From contig CANLEM010000005.1 of the NCBI GenBank assembly GCA_947489685.1, forward strand, positions 248,001 through 312,000: a stretch of 64,000 bases of DNA. Direction: 5' to 3'. The stretch comes from an uncultured Aquimarina sp. Its GTDB lineage: Bacteria > Bacteroidota > Bacteroidia > Flavobacteriales > Flavobacteriaceae. This document shows positions 7,041 to 15,753 of this stretch, one piece after another (position 1 is the first letter of the stretch; each line of letters starts with the position of its first letter). The position numbers and the translations under genes are program-made. The notes beneath the pieces were generated by a model. It saw only the letters and a program-made list of their open reading frames with translations, searched no databases and was not told where the DNA came from.

Positions 7041-7267
7041 TTTAATAATTTTAGTTTAGTGCATACTCTATTCTTAATAGGATTTTCTGCAACCTCCATA
7101 AAAACAAAATGAACACTTACTACATTTGTTCATGCTTTGTTTTTCGAAAATTAGCGAAAAAGAAAAGCGGTTGTTAAGGTTTATTCCTGAGATTTATAAA
7201 TCTCAAGAAGTAATAATGGTTTTGGAGGTTGTGGAGTTTATTAAAAGCTAAAAAAGATAATACAATC
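7041..7267. promoter_or_regulatory. Divergent intergenic region between RiPP gene and TonB receptor
   Basis: 227 bp containing the promoters of two divergent genes; no consensus TAnnTTTG pair could be fixed on either strand. It contains the palindrome at 7188-7205 that recurs at 56003-56032. On the minus strand there is a short Cys-rich frame, MNKCSKCSFCFYGGCRKSY, of doubtful status (about 7055-7114). Confidence 0.5.
7184..7209. repeat. Palindrome shared with 56005-56030
   Basis: The core TGAGATTTATAAATCTCA (7188-7205) is a perfect 18-bp palindrome. Over 26 bp this copy differs from the copy upstream of the Big_2 lipoprotein gene at one base only. It lies about 60 bp before the TonB-receptor ATG. 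It may be an operator for a dimeric regulator or a mobile palindromic repeat. Confidence 0.7.
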
Positions 7268-9616
7268 ATGATTTTTAAAATCATTTGTCATTTGTTTACG
7301 ATATTTGATCAAAAACAAATCTTGAAAAAACAAATCTTATTCTTATGCTGCCTCTCGAGTTTATCTATATACGCTCAATTTGATGTAAAAGGGATTATCA
7401 AAAACAGCATAGATAATCTTCCAATAAAAAATGTAAGGGTTATCGACGAAACATCTAAAAATTTGGTTTTTACAGATATCAATGGGATGTTTTCTATAAA
7501 AACTAACGGAACTATAAATTTTGTCAAAGAAGGATATGAAAATATGCAAATAGTAATACGCAAAGAAACGTATGATCATAACCAACCTATTGTTATTTCC
7601 TTAACGAGCATCACTAATTTGACCGAAGTACTCATTGAAGATTACGCTAACCCGCATAAAGACAGGTATGCCACCAAGGCTATTTCTTATATTTCTGAAA
7701 ATGATATTAATCGTGGAAATCCAATAGAATTACATCCTATTTTAAACAAAATTCCTGGTGTATTTATGCAGAATGGTACCCTCAATACAAATAGAATTAC
7801 AATTAGAGGTATTGGAGCCAGAAACTTATTTGGTACCGCAAACATCAAAGCTTATTTTGGCGAAATCCCATTAACAGATGGAAACGGAGAGTCGTCTATA
7901 GAAGATCTTGAACTTGGAGCCTTATCAAATATCGAAATCCAAAAAGGACCTTCGTCCAGCAGTTATGGCGTAGGATTGGGAGGTACTATTTTATTACATC
8001 CAGAATTTGCTTTGGATAAAGCAACCGAGGTTAAATTATCCAGCACATATGGAAGTTATGGATTACGCAGAAATCTTGTTAAGGTATCTACAAGTGGAGA
8101 AAAAGCAAATCTTAATATTTTATATAGTAATAATCATGCCGATGGCTATAGAGATAATAATGAATATGATAGGAACACGATAACATTAACTTCGACTATA
8201 CAAAGCGGAAAAAATGATAGCTTTTCAATATTTGGAAGCTATGTCGACTTAAAAGCTGGAATTCCTAGTTCATTAAGTCAGGAAGATTTTGACAATAATC
8301 CCAGACAAGCAGCTTTTACATGGGGTCGCTCTCAAGCTTTTGAGGATGTAGACTATGGTATTGTGGGGATTACCTGGAAACACGCATACTCATCTCAAAT
8401 ATCGCAATCTACTAGTATTTTTGGTTCTTTTAGAAACAATTACGAACCCAGACCCTTTAATATATTAGAAGAAGAGGCAACAGGGATTGGAATTAGATCG
8501 CGAATTTCGGGAATTGCATCTATTACCAAAAAGGAATTGAACTGGACAATTGGAGGAGAATTATTTTTGGATAATTATAATGGTAAAACGTTCGAAAATC
8601 TGTATCAGGATTTTCCTGCTGGCACTGGTAGTGTGCAAGGAGTTCAGCTCTCTGATCTTGACGAAAAACGATACTATTACAATTTGTTTGGTGAAGCAAA
8701 CTACAGCATGACCAAAAACTTACGAGTAAATATTGGTTTACATGTTAATCAAACATTTTTTAATATCAAAGATCGATTCTTAGCAGATAACGAAGATAGT
8801 TCTGGTGACTTTGATTTTGAACCTATTTTTTCTCCAAAACTAGGTCTAAGTTATAAAGTGAATTATAATGTAACTGTATTCGGAAACATTGCTAATGGCT
8901 TCTCCACTCCTACTACCTCAGAAACATTATTACCAGACGGTTTGTTTAACCCCGATCTAAAACCTGAAATAGGATGGAATTACGAAATTGGAGCCAGATA
9001 TAGTGTATTTCATGATCTTATTTATGGTACCTTATCAGCATATACGCTTCGGGTAAGAGATCTTTTGGTTTCAAGAAGAACTATTGATGATAATTTCTTT
9101 GCCGTCAATGCAGGTAAAACAATCCATAATGGTATAGAATTCGATTTAAATTTTGACATCCTAAAGAGGAGAGGTAACTTGGTAAAATTCTTTTTCAATA
9201 CATCATTATTTGACCATAAATTTGATGATTTTGTTGATTTAGAAAATGATTTTTCAGGCAATGATCTTACAGGTGTACCTTCAGGAATAATAAACATTGG
9301 CGTCGATTTCAATAGTACCAAAGGATTTTATGGCAATCTAAATTATCAAACCATCGGCGAGATACCCGTAAATGATGCCAATTCGCTTTTTAGTAAAAGT
9401 TACGAATTAATGCATGGCAAGTTGGGTTTCAAAAATAAAATAGGAAATCATCTATTTTATGATGTGTTTTTTGGCATAAATAATATTTTAGATACCGAAT
9501 ATGCATCTCAAATTCAGATTAATGCCAGAGGTTTTGGTGGTAATGCACCTCGATTTTTCTATCCAGGGTTACCCTTTAATGCATATGGTGGGATTAACAT
9601 AAAATATAGATTATAA
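7268..9616 (+). CDS. TonB-dependent receptor, PqqU/YncD-like
   Basis: 782 residues from the ATG at 7268. An in-frame TTG at 7322 would give the more canonical signal peptide MKKQILFLCCLSSLSIYAQ and may be the true start. After the signal peptide comes a carboxypeptidase-regulatory-like domain (DVKGIIKNSIDNLPIKNVRV), a plug with RGIGARNLFG and GEIPLTDGNGESS, then IEIQKGPSSSSYG, and a 22-strand-type barrel ending in IKYRL. The plug resembles E. coli YncD/PqqU (RGFGAR...DGIP...PDGQG...RGPFSALYG), a PQQ receptor. The next gene is a PQQ-dependent dehydrogenase, which supports PQQ uptake as its job (inference). Otherwise it could be a generic ferric-chelate receptor. Confidence 0.9.
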   Translation: MIFKIICHLFTIFDQKQILKKQILFLCCLSSLSIYAQFDVKGIIKNSIDNLPIKNVRVIDETSKNLVFTDINGMFSIKTNGTINFVKEGYENMQIVIRKETYDHNQPIVISLTSITNLTEVLIEDYANPHKDRYATKAISYISENDINRGNPIELHPILNKIPGVFMQNGTLNTNRITIRGIGARNLFGTANIKAYFGEIPLTDGNGESSIEDLELGALSNIEIQKGPSSSSYGVGLGGTILLHPEFALDKATEVKLSSTYGSYGLRRNLVKVSTSGEKANLNILYSNNHADGYRDNNEYDRNTITLTSTIQSGKNDSFSIFGSYVDLKAGIPSSLSQEDFDNNPRQAAFTWGRSQAFEDVDYGIVGITWKHAYSSQISQSTSIFGSFRNNYEPRPFNILEEEATGIGIRSRISGIASITKKELNWTIGGELFLDNYNGKTFENLYQDFPAGTGSVQGVQLSDLDEKRYYYNLFGEANYSMTKNLRVNIGLHVNQTFFNIKDRFLADNEDSSGDFDFEPIFSPKLGLSYKVNYNVTVFGNIANGFSTPTTSETLLPDGLFNPDLKPEIGWNYEIGARYSVFHDLIYGTLSAYTLRVRDLLVSRRTIDDNFFAVNAGKTIHNGIEFDLNFDILKRRGNLVKFFFNTSLFDHKFDDFVDLENDFSGNDLTGVPSGIINIGVDFNSTKGFYGNLNYQTIGEIPVNDANSLFSKSYELMHGKLGFKNKIGNHLFYDVFFGINNILDTEYASQIQINARGFGGNAPRFFYPGLPFNAYGGINIKYRL

Positions 9617-9664
9617 ATAATATTTCTTCGTATTTTTCGAGAAAGAACCAAACACTCTAGATTA

Positions 9665-10786
9665 ATGAGATTATCTTCTTTCTTATTTTTTTTGGCAATT
9701 GTATTTTCGGCCTGTGGCCAAGAAACCAAAGAAAATGATGTTCTGCTACAACCAGATCCGAAAAATTATACCACAGAAATAGTAGTTCCCGACTTACAAA
9801 TTCCTTGGGGAATGACATGGTTACCCGATGGCAGTATGCTTATTACCGAAAAAAGTGGAGAGCTTATTCATTTTAAAGATGGCACTAAGACTCTGATCGC
9901 CAATGTACCCGAAGTTTATAATAGAAACCAAGGCGGCTTATTAGATATAGAATTGCATCCCAAATACGAGAAAAATGGATGGATTTATATCACATACTCT
10001 TCTAAAGAAGGTAGTGAAAAAGGAGGAAACACCGCGTTGATTCGAGTCAAACTAGAAGATAATCAATTGGTACAGATTGAAAAACTTTATAAAGGAACAC
10101 CTAATACAACTCGAGGACATCATTTTGGATCGCGTATTGAGTTTGATAACGAAGGGTATCTATATTTTTGCATTGGCGATCGAGGAAATAGAGATGTAAA
10201 TCCTCAGGACATTACAAAAGATGGTGGAAAAATTTATAGATTACATGCCGATGGAAGCATTCCTAAAGACAATCCTTTTGTTAACGAAGAGAACGCCAAA
10301 AAAGCTATTTTTTCTTACGGTCATCGCAACCCTCAAGGAATGGCCATACATCCCGATGGTACTATTTGGGTCCATGAACATGGTCCAAGAGGTGGCGATG
10401 AAATTAATCCCATTAAAAAAGGTATAAATTACGGATGGCCAGTAATTACATATGGTATTAATTATAGTGGAACTTCGATAACCGATATTACCAAAAAAGA
10501 GAACATGGAACAACCTCTATATTATTGGGTTCCGTCTATAGCGCCCAGTGGAATGGATTTTGTAACTAGTGATAAATATCCCGAATGGAAAAATGATCTA
10601 CTTGTAGGTTCTCTAAAATTTCAATATCTTGAACTACTGGAACTTACCAACAACAAAGTGACGGGTAGAAAAAAATTACTAGAAGGAATGGGACGTGTTA
10701 GAAATGTAAGGCAAGGACCAGATGGCTATATATATGTGGCATTAGAAAATAAGGGGATTGTAAAAATAATTCCCAAGGCAAATTAA
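9665..10786 (+). CDS. PQQ-dependent sugar dehydrogenase (soluble aldose type, lipoprotein)
   Basis: 373 residues. A lipoprotein signal (VFSACGQ, Cys18) is followed by a six-bladed propeller of the soluble glucose/aldose sugar dehydrogenase family (YliI/sGDH). Family signatures include PWGMTWLPDGSMLITEKSGEL, RGHHFGSRIEFD, GDRGNRDVNPQD, GHRNPQGMAIHPDG and HEHGPRGGDEIN; His and Arg in these loops hold PQQ and the calcium. It would oxidise aldoses at the outer surface or in the periplasm. It sits 48 bp after the TonB receptor gene and 18 bp before a cytochrome c gene, which gives it a plausible cofactor importer and electron acceptor. No pqq biosynthesis genes are in the window. Confidence 0.92.
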   Translation: MRLSSFLFFLAIVFSACGQETKENDVLLQPDPKNYTTEIVVPDLQIPWGMTWLPDGSMLITEKSGELIHFKDGTKTLIANVPEVYNRNQGGLLDIELHPKYEKNGWIYITYSSKEGSEKGGNTALIRVKLEDNQLVQIEKLYKGTPNTTRGHHFGSRIEFDNEGYLYFCIGDRGNRDVNPQDITKDGGKIYRLHADGSIPKDNPFVNEENAKKAIFSYGHRNPQGMAIHPDGTIWVHEHGPRGGDEINPIKKGINYGWPVITYGINYSGTSITDITKKENMEQPLYYWVPSIAPSGMDFVTSDKYPEWKNDLLVGSLKFQYLELLELTNNKVTGRKKLLEGMGRVRNVRQGPDGYIYVALENKGIVKIIPKAN

Positions 10787-10804
10787 AAAATAAACACTAA
10801 GCTA

Positions 10805-11272
10805 ATGCAGATAAGAAAACATATAAAACGTCTTTTTATATTAGAAGCGATTGTCTTAATCATTAGTATTTCTATTGTTGCACAACAAGGAAAAAATGAT
10901 ACAAAATATGCAATTGTAATGGATGATGATATGCAAGATAAGCTATCAGAGAGTATGGCGAGAGGAAAAGAAGTTTATGCCGACTTTTGTATGCAGTGCC
11001 ATTTACCTGATGGTAAAGGAACTCCTAATGTATTTCCTCCGCTTGCAGGATCAGATTGGTTAGTAAATAAACGAGCAGAGAGTATCCATTCGATAAAATA
11101 TGGCTTAAATGGCCCGATTAAAGTAAATGGAAAAACCTATAATAGTGCTATGACCTCTCTAGGTTTAGAAGATGAAGAAATTGCAGATGTAATGAATTAT
11201 ATAATGAATAGCTGGGGTAACACTCAAAAAAATATAGTGACCATACAAGAGGTAACAGATATAAAAAAATAA
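10805..11272 (+). CDS. Small c-type cytochrome
   Basis: 155 residues. An N-terminal signal/anchor (about 10-27, LFILEAIVLIISISIVAQQ) precedes a single class I cytochrome c domain with one haem site, FCMQCHLPDGKG. A downstream Met in YNSAMTSLG is the probable sixth ligand. The C-terminal helix DEEIADVMNYIMNSWGN is typical of the cytochrome c/cbb3-type fold. Eighteen bases separate it from the PQQ dehydrogenase gene, so it probably accepts electrons from PQQH2 and passes them to the respiratory chain. The pairing of sGDH-like enzyme plus small cytochrome c is common in Bacteroidota. Confidence 0.9.
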   Translation: MQIRKHIKRLFILEAIVLIISISIVAQQGKNDTKYAIVMDDDMQDKLSESMARGKEVYADFCMQCHLPDGKGTPNVFPPLAGSDWLVNKRAESIHSIKYGLNGPIKVNGKTYNSAMTSLGLEDEEIADVMNYIMNSWGNTQKNIVTIQEVTDIKK

Positions 11273-11324
11273 TCACACAACAATTTTAGCGTATGATACG
11301 TTTGTAAAATACGTTACACACACA

Positions 11325-12107
11325 ATGAGGGGCAAAATTTCGATCATCAAAACACTCTTTACGAGGTTTTTAGCATTTTATTTTATGTTATTAACCTTTG
11401 AAGCAGTTAATGCCCAAGATCAAGAAGATTCTCCTAATAAATACCGATTTAAATATCGGTCAGAAGTATATAAAGGCACCCGATTGCAGATAACTGGGCA
11501 GTTAAGAGCTTTAAAAAACGAATCAAAATTTGTAGACATACCCGATGAGATAGAACAAGAACTTCATTCTCTTTTTATTGTTACCAAGAAACAACCCATA
11601 CCCAAATATTACAAAAAACGAGCAATCGTATTTCTAGATGCGTTATATAGCTATGAAAATTTTGCAGATGCGTATGAGAATGCACTGTATGAAGTTGTAA
11701 AAAAAGTAAAAAAAGATATGTACGTGGTTGATTTCAAATTTGAACGGCAATTCACAAAAAGTAAAGTAAAATTAGATCGTGCAAAAAAAGAAGAAGTAAT
11801 TAGTATTGAACAATTTGATCAACTTAAAAAAGACCTACTTGATAATCAAACCAAATTATCATGCCACCGATGGATGAAGGATAAATTTGAGAAATACAAA
11901 AGTTTTGATATCGTTAAGTATCCTGACGATCTGATGAAAGCTTTCAAAAAATCTGAAGCTGTACATGTGTATCGGTTATATAATGACAAGAGATTTGATA
12001 AAATTAAACCCTACCTCGAAAATCAAATTATCGATTTCTACTACAAAAAATCATTACCCGAAATCAATCCAGAGATTCTCGATTTACAATACATTACTAA
12101 AATATAA
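11325..12107 (+). CDS. Secreted protein of unknown function
   Basis: 260 residues. A long signal peptide (about 1-30, ending VNAQ) is followed by a highly basic, helix-rich mature protein (many Lys/Glu/Tyr). There are one mature Cys, no membrane helix and no catalytic motif that I recognise. It starts 52 bases after the cytochrome gene and precedes anmK. It may belong to either transcript or stand alone. The Lys-rich composition is not obviously different from neighbouring genes. Function unknown. Confidence 0.72.
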   Translation: MRGKISIIKTLFTRFLAFYFMLLTFEAVNAQDQEDSPNKYRFKYRSEVYKGTRLQITGQLRALKNESKFVDIPDEIEQELHSLFIVTKKQPIPKYYKKRAIVFLDALYSYENFADAYENALYEVVKKVKKDMYVVDFKFERQFTKSKVKLDRAKKEEVISIEQFDQLKKDLLDNQTKLSCHRWMKDKFEKYKSFDIVKYPDDLMKAFKKSEAVHVYRLYNDKRFDKIKPYLENQIIDFYYKKSLPEINPEILDLQYITKI

Positions 12108-12156
12108 GTGTGCCAAAATAATATCATTGAAATTATTTCATTAGTTTGGTATCCCA

Positions 12157-13242
12157 ATGGCGATCACACAAAATACATATAAAGTTATCGGTTTAATGTC
12201 TGGGACATCTCTTGATGGTCTGGATATAGCGTATTGTCATTTTGAAAAGAATACGGATACATGGAATTTCTCCATAGAAAAAACCGAGAGTATCGATTAC
12301 ACTACTGATTTTAAAGAAAAACTAAAAAACACGGTGCACTTGGAAGCTTCAAGATTGTTAGCTTTTCACAATCAATATGGCATTTGGTTAGGAGAACAGG
12401 TCAAGAATTTTATAAATGCAAATAAGATCGAAGTAGATTTTGTTTCTAGTCATGGTCATACCGTTTTTCATCAACCGCAGATTGGATTAACTTATCAAAT
12501 AGGATCTGGACAACATCTCGCCAATATTTGTCAGCAAAAGGTTATTTGCGATTATAGAACAAATGATGTCGCTCTAGGAGGGCAAGGAGCACCTCTGGTC
12601 CCCATTGGAGATCAATTATTGTTTGCAAACTATGATTTTTGTCTTAACCTTGGTGGGATTAGCAATATTTCTTTTGATCATCAAGGTAAAAGAATTGCGT
12701 ACGATATATCGCCAGCAAACATGCTACTAAACCATATTTGCAAAAGTATTGATCTACAATATGATGAAGGAGGTAAAATTAGCGCTTCGGGCACAATCAA
12801 CACTCAGCTATTAGCACAATTAAACAACTTAGCATATTACAAACTGCCCTACCCTAAGTCCTTAGGCTACGAATGGTTTACGGATAAAGTGGTTCCTATA
12901 CTAGATAATACAAATGATTCTACAAACAATCTTTTGCATACTTCTGTACATCATATTGCCGAGCAAATAGCTAATGCGATAAAAAGCACTAAAAAAATGA
13001 AGCCTTCGGTATTAGTAACTGGCGGTGGTGCAAAAAATAATTTCCTAATCGATACTCTTCAACAAAAACTGAGTACTAAAGCTACGATAATTGTCCCATC
13101 TATGGATATCATAGATTTCAAAGAAGCTTTAATCTTTGGTTTTATGGGAGTTTTGAGAGATCAAAATAAAATAAACTGTTTGCGATCGGTAACAGGAGCT
13201 AGCAAAGATTCCTCTTCGGGAATTATATACATTCCTTCTTGA
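12157..13242 (+). CDS. anmK: Anhydro-N-acetylmuramic acid kinase
   Basis: 361 residues, a typical length for AnmK. The N-terminal ATP-binding signature MSGTSLDGLDIAYCHF is intact, followed by SSHGHTVFHQP, the conserved DYRTNDVALGGQGAPLVPIGDQLLF and a C-terminal GGGAKNNFL. The enzyme phosphorylates and opens 1,6-anhydro-MurNAc to MurNAc-6-phosphate during recycling of its own cell wall, in the cytoplasm. The start ATG at 12157 gives a short N-terminus before the signature, as expected. The following gene (udk) is 61 bp downstream in the same direction. No MurQ etherase is in the window. Confidence 0.96.
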   Translation: MAITQNTYKVIGLMSGTSLDGLDIAYCHFEKNTDTWNFSIEKTESIDYTTDFKEKLKNTVHLEASRLLAFHNQYGIWLGEQVKNFINANKIEVDFVSSHGHTVFHQPQIGLTYQIGSGQHLANICQQKVICDYRTNDVALGGQGAPLVPIGDQLLFANYDFCLNLGGISNISFDHQGKRIAYDISPANMLLNHICKSIDLQYDEGGKISASGTINTQLLAQLNNLAYYKLPYPKSLGYEWFTDKVVPILDNTNDSTNNLLHTSVHHIAEQIANAIKSTKKMKPSVLVTGGGAKNNFLIDTLQQKLSTKATIIVPSMDIIDFKEALIFGFMGVLRDQNKINCLRSVTGASKDSSSGIIYIPS

Positions 13243-13303
13243 ATAAAATTTTATAGCAAAGATTGATTTGCATTCTGTAAATTTGCCACAAAAAAAGACA
13301 TAA

Positions 13304-13912
13304 ATGCTAATTATTGGTATCGCCGGGGGAACAGGTTGTGGAAAAACGACTGTTGTTAATCAAATCGTAAATGAATTGCCCGAAAATGAAGTATGTGTTA
13401 TTTCTCAAGATTCATATTACAAAGACACGAGTCATCTTGCGTATGATGAGAGAGTGAAAATAAATTTTGATCATCCGCAGTCAATAGATTTTGATTTATT
13501 AGGCGATCACCTACAATCTTTAAGAAAAGGAGAAACTATACAGCAACCCGTATACTCCTTTGTAGAACATAACCGTACAAAAGAAACTATTCGAACACAA
13601 CCTAGTAAGGTGATGATCGTAGAAGGGATTTTGATTTTGACCAATGCCAAAATAAGAGACATGTTTGATATCAAGATATATGTACATACGGATAGTGATG
13701 AACGTTTGATACGAAGATTAAAACGAGATATTGCAGAACGTGGTAGAGATATGGACGAAGTATTAGACCGATATCAAAATACTTTAAAACCAATGCATCA
13801 ACAATTTATTGATCCTACCAAAGAGTTTGCTGATCTTATCATCCCAAATAATCATTATAATAATGTAGCTGTTGATATTGTTCGTACAATTATAAAAGAA
13901 CGCTTGAATTAA
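13304..13912 (+). CDS. udk: Uridine kinase
   Basis: 202 residues, the usual size. Walker A GIAGGTGCGKTTVV is at residues 4-17, then the QDSYYKD motif, the NFDHPQSIDFDLL nucleoside-binding segment, EGILIL and the RLKRDIAERGRD lid. It phosphorylates uridine and cytidine to UMP/CMP in pyrimidine salvage. A TAAATTTG at 13278-13285 fits the -7 element of Bacteroidota promoters just before the start, although no matching -33 TTTG is visible. It is followed 38 bp later by a divisome protein gene, an order common in flavobacteria. Confidence 0.96.
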   Translation: MLIIGIAGGTGCGKTTVVNQIVNELPENEVCVISQDSYYKDTSHLAYDERVKINFDHPQSIDFDLLGDHLQSLRKGETIQQPVYSFVEHNRTKETIRTQPSKVMIVEGILILTNAKIRDMFDIKIYVHTDSDERLIRRLKRDIAERGRDMDEVLDRYQNTLKPMHQQFIDPTKEFADLIIPNNHYNNVAVDIVRTIIKERLN

Positions 13913-13950
13913 CTTTTGTACCTTTACAACCAATATTATTCTTACATAGA

Positions 13951-14310
13951 TTGAAGTTAAAAAGTTATTTTCAGAAATTAAAAAACAAGCCGGCACTAAT
14001 ACCGATATTTGCCATATTTTTAAATAAATATGTACTTATCGTATTTCTTTTTGTGATTTGGATGTTATTTCTGGATACGAATTCATGGTTAATTCATAAA
14101 GAACTTGATCAAGAAATTAACGAATTAGAAGATAATAAAGAGTACTTCATTAAAGAAATTGTAAAGGATCAGAAAGATATAGACGTATTAAAAGATAGTA
14201 GTGAGCTAGAGAAATTTGCTCGAGAAGAATATTTTATGAAAAAAGATGATGAAGAAATTTACATCATCGAATATGAAGATAGCCTTCCTAAAACCACAAA
14301 AGATGACTAA
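13951..14310 (+). CDS. FtsB/DivIC-type septum formation initiator
   Basis: 119 residues. It has one membrane helix (about 27-43, VLIVFLFVIWMLFLD) followed by a coiled coil (HKELDQEINELEDNKEYFIKEIVKDQKDI) and the DivIC/FtsB landmark LEKFAREEYFMKKDDEEIYIIE. It is a bitopic divisome protein expected to pair with FtsL and FtsQ-type partners. The start is TTG at 13951; no ATG precedes the basic N-terminus. Its stop overlaps the mutA start (ATGACTAA), so the two are translationally coupled. Confidence 0.9.
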   Translation: MKLKSYFQKLKNKPALIPIFAIFLNKYVLIVFLFVIWMLFLDTNSWLIHKELDQEINELEDNKEYFIKEIVKDQKDIDVLKDSSELEKFAREEYFMKKDDEEIYIIEYEDSLPKTTKDD

Positions 14311-15667
14311 ATCCTTATTTGATAGCTTTGATGGAGTTTCTGCGAAACAATGGAAACAAAAAATTCAATTTGATCTTAAAGGCGCTGATTATAATGAAGC
14401 TTTAATTTTCAAGTCTTTAGAAGGTATTGATATAAAACCTTTTTACAATCAAGAAGATCTTACCGAAATAGACCATTCGCATTTTCATACTACATCATGG
14501 AAAAATGCTATTAAAATAGAGGTTAGCATTGCAGAAGAAGGTAATCAAAAAGCTATAGAAGCCGTAGGTAAAGGAGCCGAAAGTTTATTTTTTGTTATTG
14601 AACAAGAGGATATTAACATCAACATTCTTTTACAAAATTTGGATTCGAAGACTCCCATTTATATAGAAACAAAATTTCTATCTCCCACCTACATTTCTAA
14701 ATTGAATGATCTTTGTCAAGCAAATTCTTTTACCTTATATCTCTTTACAGATATTATAAATCATCTTGCCGAAACGGGTAATTGGTTTAGTACATTAAAA
14801 GAAGATCATGAGTCTTTGAATGCAATTGCAAAGTCTTCACAATTAAAAAGTATCATAAGTGTTGATATTAGTTTATATCAAAATGCAGGGGCTACCATGG
14901 TACAACAACTAGCATACGCCATATCTCATGCCAATGAATATCTTAATCATTTTACAAATAGCGATACCAATCCGCTAACACATAATAAAATTGTGTTCAA
15001 GGTAGCGGTAGGCGGAAACTATTTTTTTGAAATTGCTAAACTTAAAGCTTTGAGAATGCTTTGGAGTACGCTGGCTACAGAATATCAAGTAACCAATGAA
15101 TGTCATATCATAGCATATCCCTCAAATCGCAATAAAACTATTTTAGATTATAATGTCAATATGCTTCGTACAACAACAGAATGTATGAGTTCGATCTTAG
15201 GCGGAGCAGATACAATCTATAACCTGCCTTATGATAATATCTATAATCTTGAAAACGATTTTGGAACAAGAATTTCTTTAAATCAACTTTTGATTCTTAA
15301 AAACGAAAGCTACTTCGATTTGGTAGCCAATGCTTCTTCTGGATCCTACTATATAGAAAATATTACTCATCAATTAGCCGAAAAAGCACTTTCATTATTT
15401 AAAAATATCGAAAAAGGAGGCGGTTTCTTATCTCAATTAAAGTCTGGAGTCATTCAGAAAAAAATAAAAGAAAGTGCCCAAAAAGAGCAAGAACTTTTTG
15501 ATAAAGAAAAAATTGTTCTTACCGGTGTAAATAAATATAAAAACGCCGAAGAAGTCATTCCCACGCTTCAAAAATCGGTTTTTCAACAAAAAAAAGTAAG
15601 AAAAGTACTACTTGAACCACTGATAAAACAGCGATTAAGTGAGATTATGGAGAAAAAGATGCAATAA
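14303..15667 (+). CDS. mutA: Methylmalonyl-CoA mutase, small (beta) subunit
   Basis: 454 residues from the ATG at 14303 (MTKSLFDSFDG), which overlaps the ftsB stop. A longer frame begins at 14246 but would lie inside the upstream gene. The sequence is a TIM-barrel mutase homologue without the B12-binding domain, shorter than the catalytic subunit. It has the conserved VGGNYFFEIAKLKALRMLW helix and ASSGSYYIENITHQLAEKA near the C-terminus. It forms the alpha/beta heterodimer with the large subunit encoded at 16502, interconverting succinyl-CoA and (R)-methylmalonyl-CoA. Catalytic and CoA residues lie in the large subunit. Confidence 0.93.
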   Translation: MTKSLFDSFDGVSAKQWKQKIQFDLKGADYNEALIFKSLEGIDIKPFYNQEDLTEIDHSHFHTTSWKNAIKIEVSIAEEGNQKAIEAVGKGAESLFFVIEQEDININILLQNLDSKTPIYIETKFLSPTYISKLNDLCQANSFTLYLFTDIINHLAETGNWFSTLKEDHESLNAIAKSSQLKSIISVDISLYQNAGATMVQQLAYAISHANEYLNHFTNSDTNPLTHNKIVFKVAVGGNYFFEIAKLKALRMLWSTLATEYQVTNECHIIAYPSNRNKTILDYNVNMLRTTTECMSSILGGADTIYNLPYDNIYNLENDFGTRISLNQLLILKNESYFDLVANASSGSYYIENITHQLAEKALSLFKNIEKGGGFLSQLKSGVIQKKIKESAQKEQELFDKEKIVLTGVNKYKNAEEVIPTLQKSVFQQKKVRKVLLEPLIKQRLSEIMEKKMQ

Positions 15668-15753
15668 AACGTTAATATTTGCTAACTTATTGTTAACTTG
15701 CATACTAAATCATAAAGTTTAGCCTATACATTAACATTACTAAATCTAAATTA

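Noticed and set aside
12846..12854. GCCCTACCC (reverse GGGTAGGGC) in anmK
   Set aside because: Coding DNA and no CGTT partner 15 bp downstream.
13278..13285. TAAATTTG as a full promoter for udk
   Set aside because: Matches the -7 consensus but there is no TTTG at the -33 place, so it is only mentioned in the gene entry.
14246..14302. Longer start for mutA
   Set aside because: The extension lies in the overlapping ftsB-like gene and has no family similarity; MTKSLFDSF at 14303 fits.
15668..15753. Cobalamin riboswitch near the mutase genes
   Set aside because: The gaps are short and AT-rich without the B12-box or conserved stem elements.
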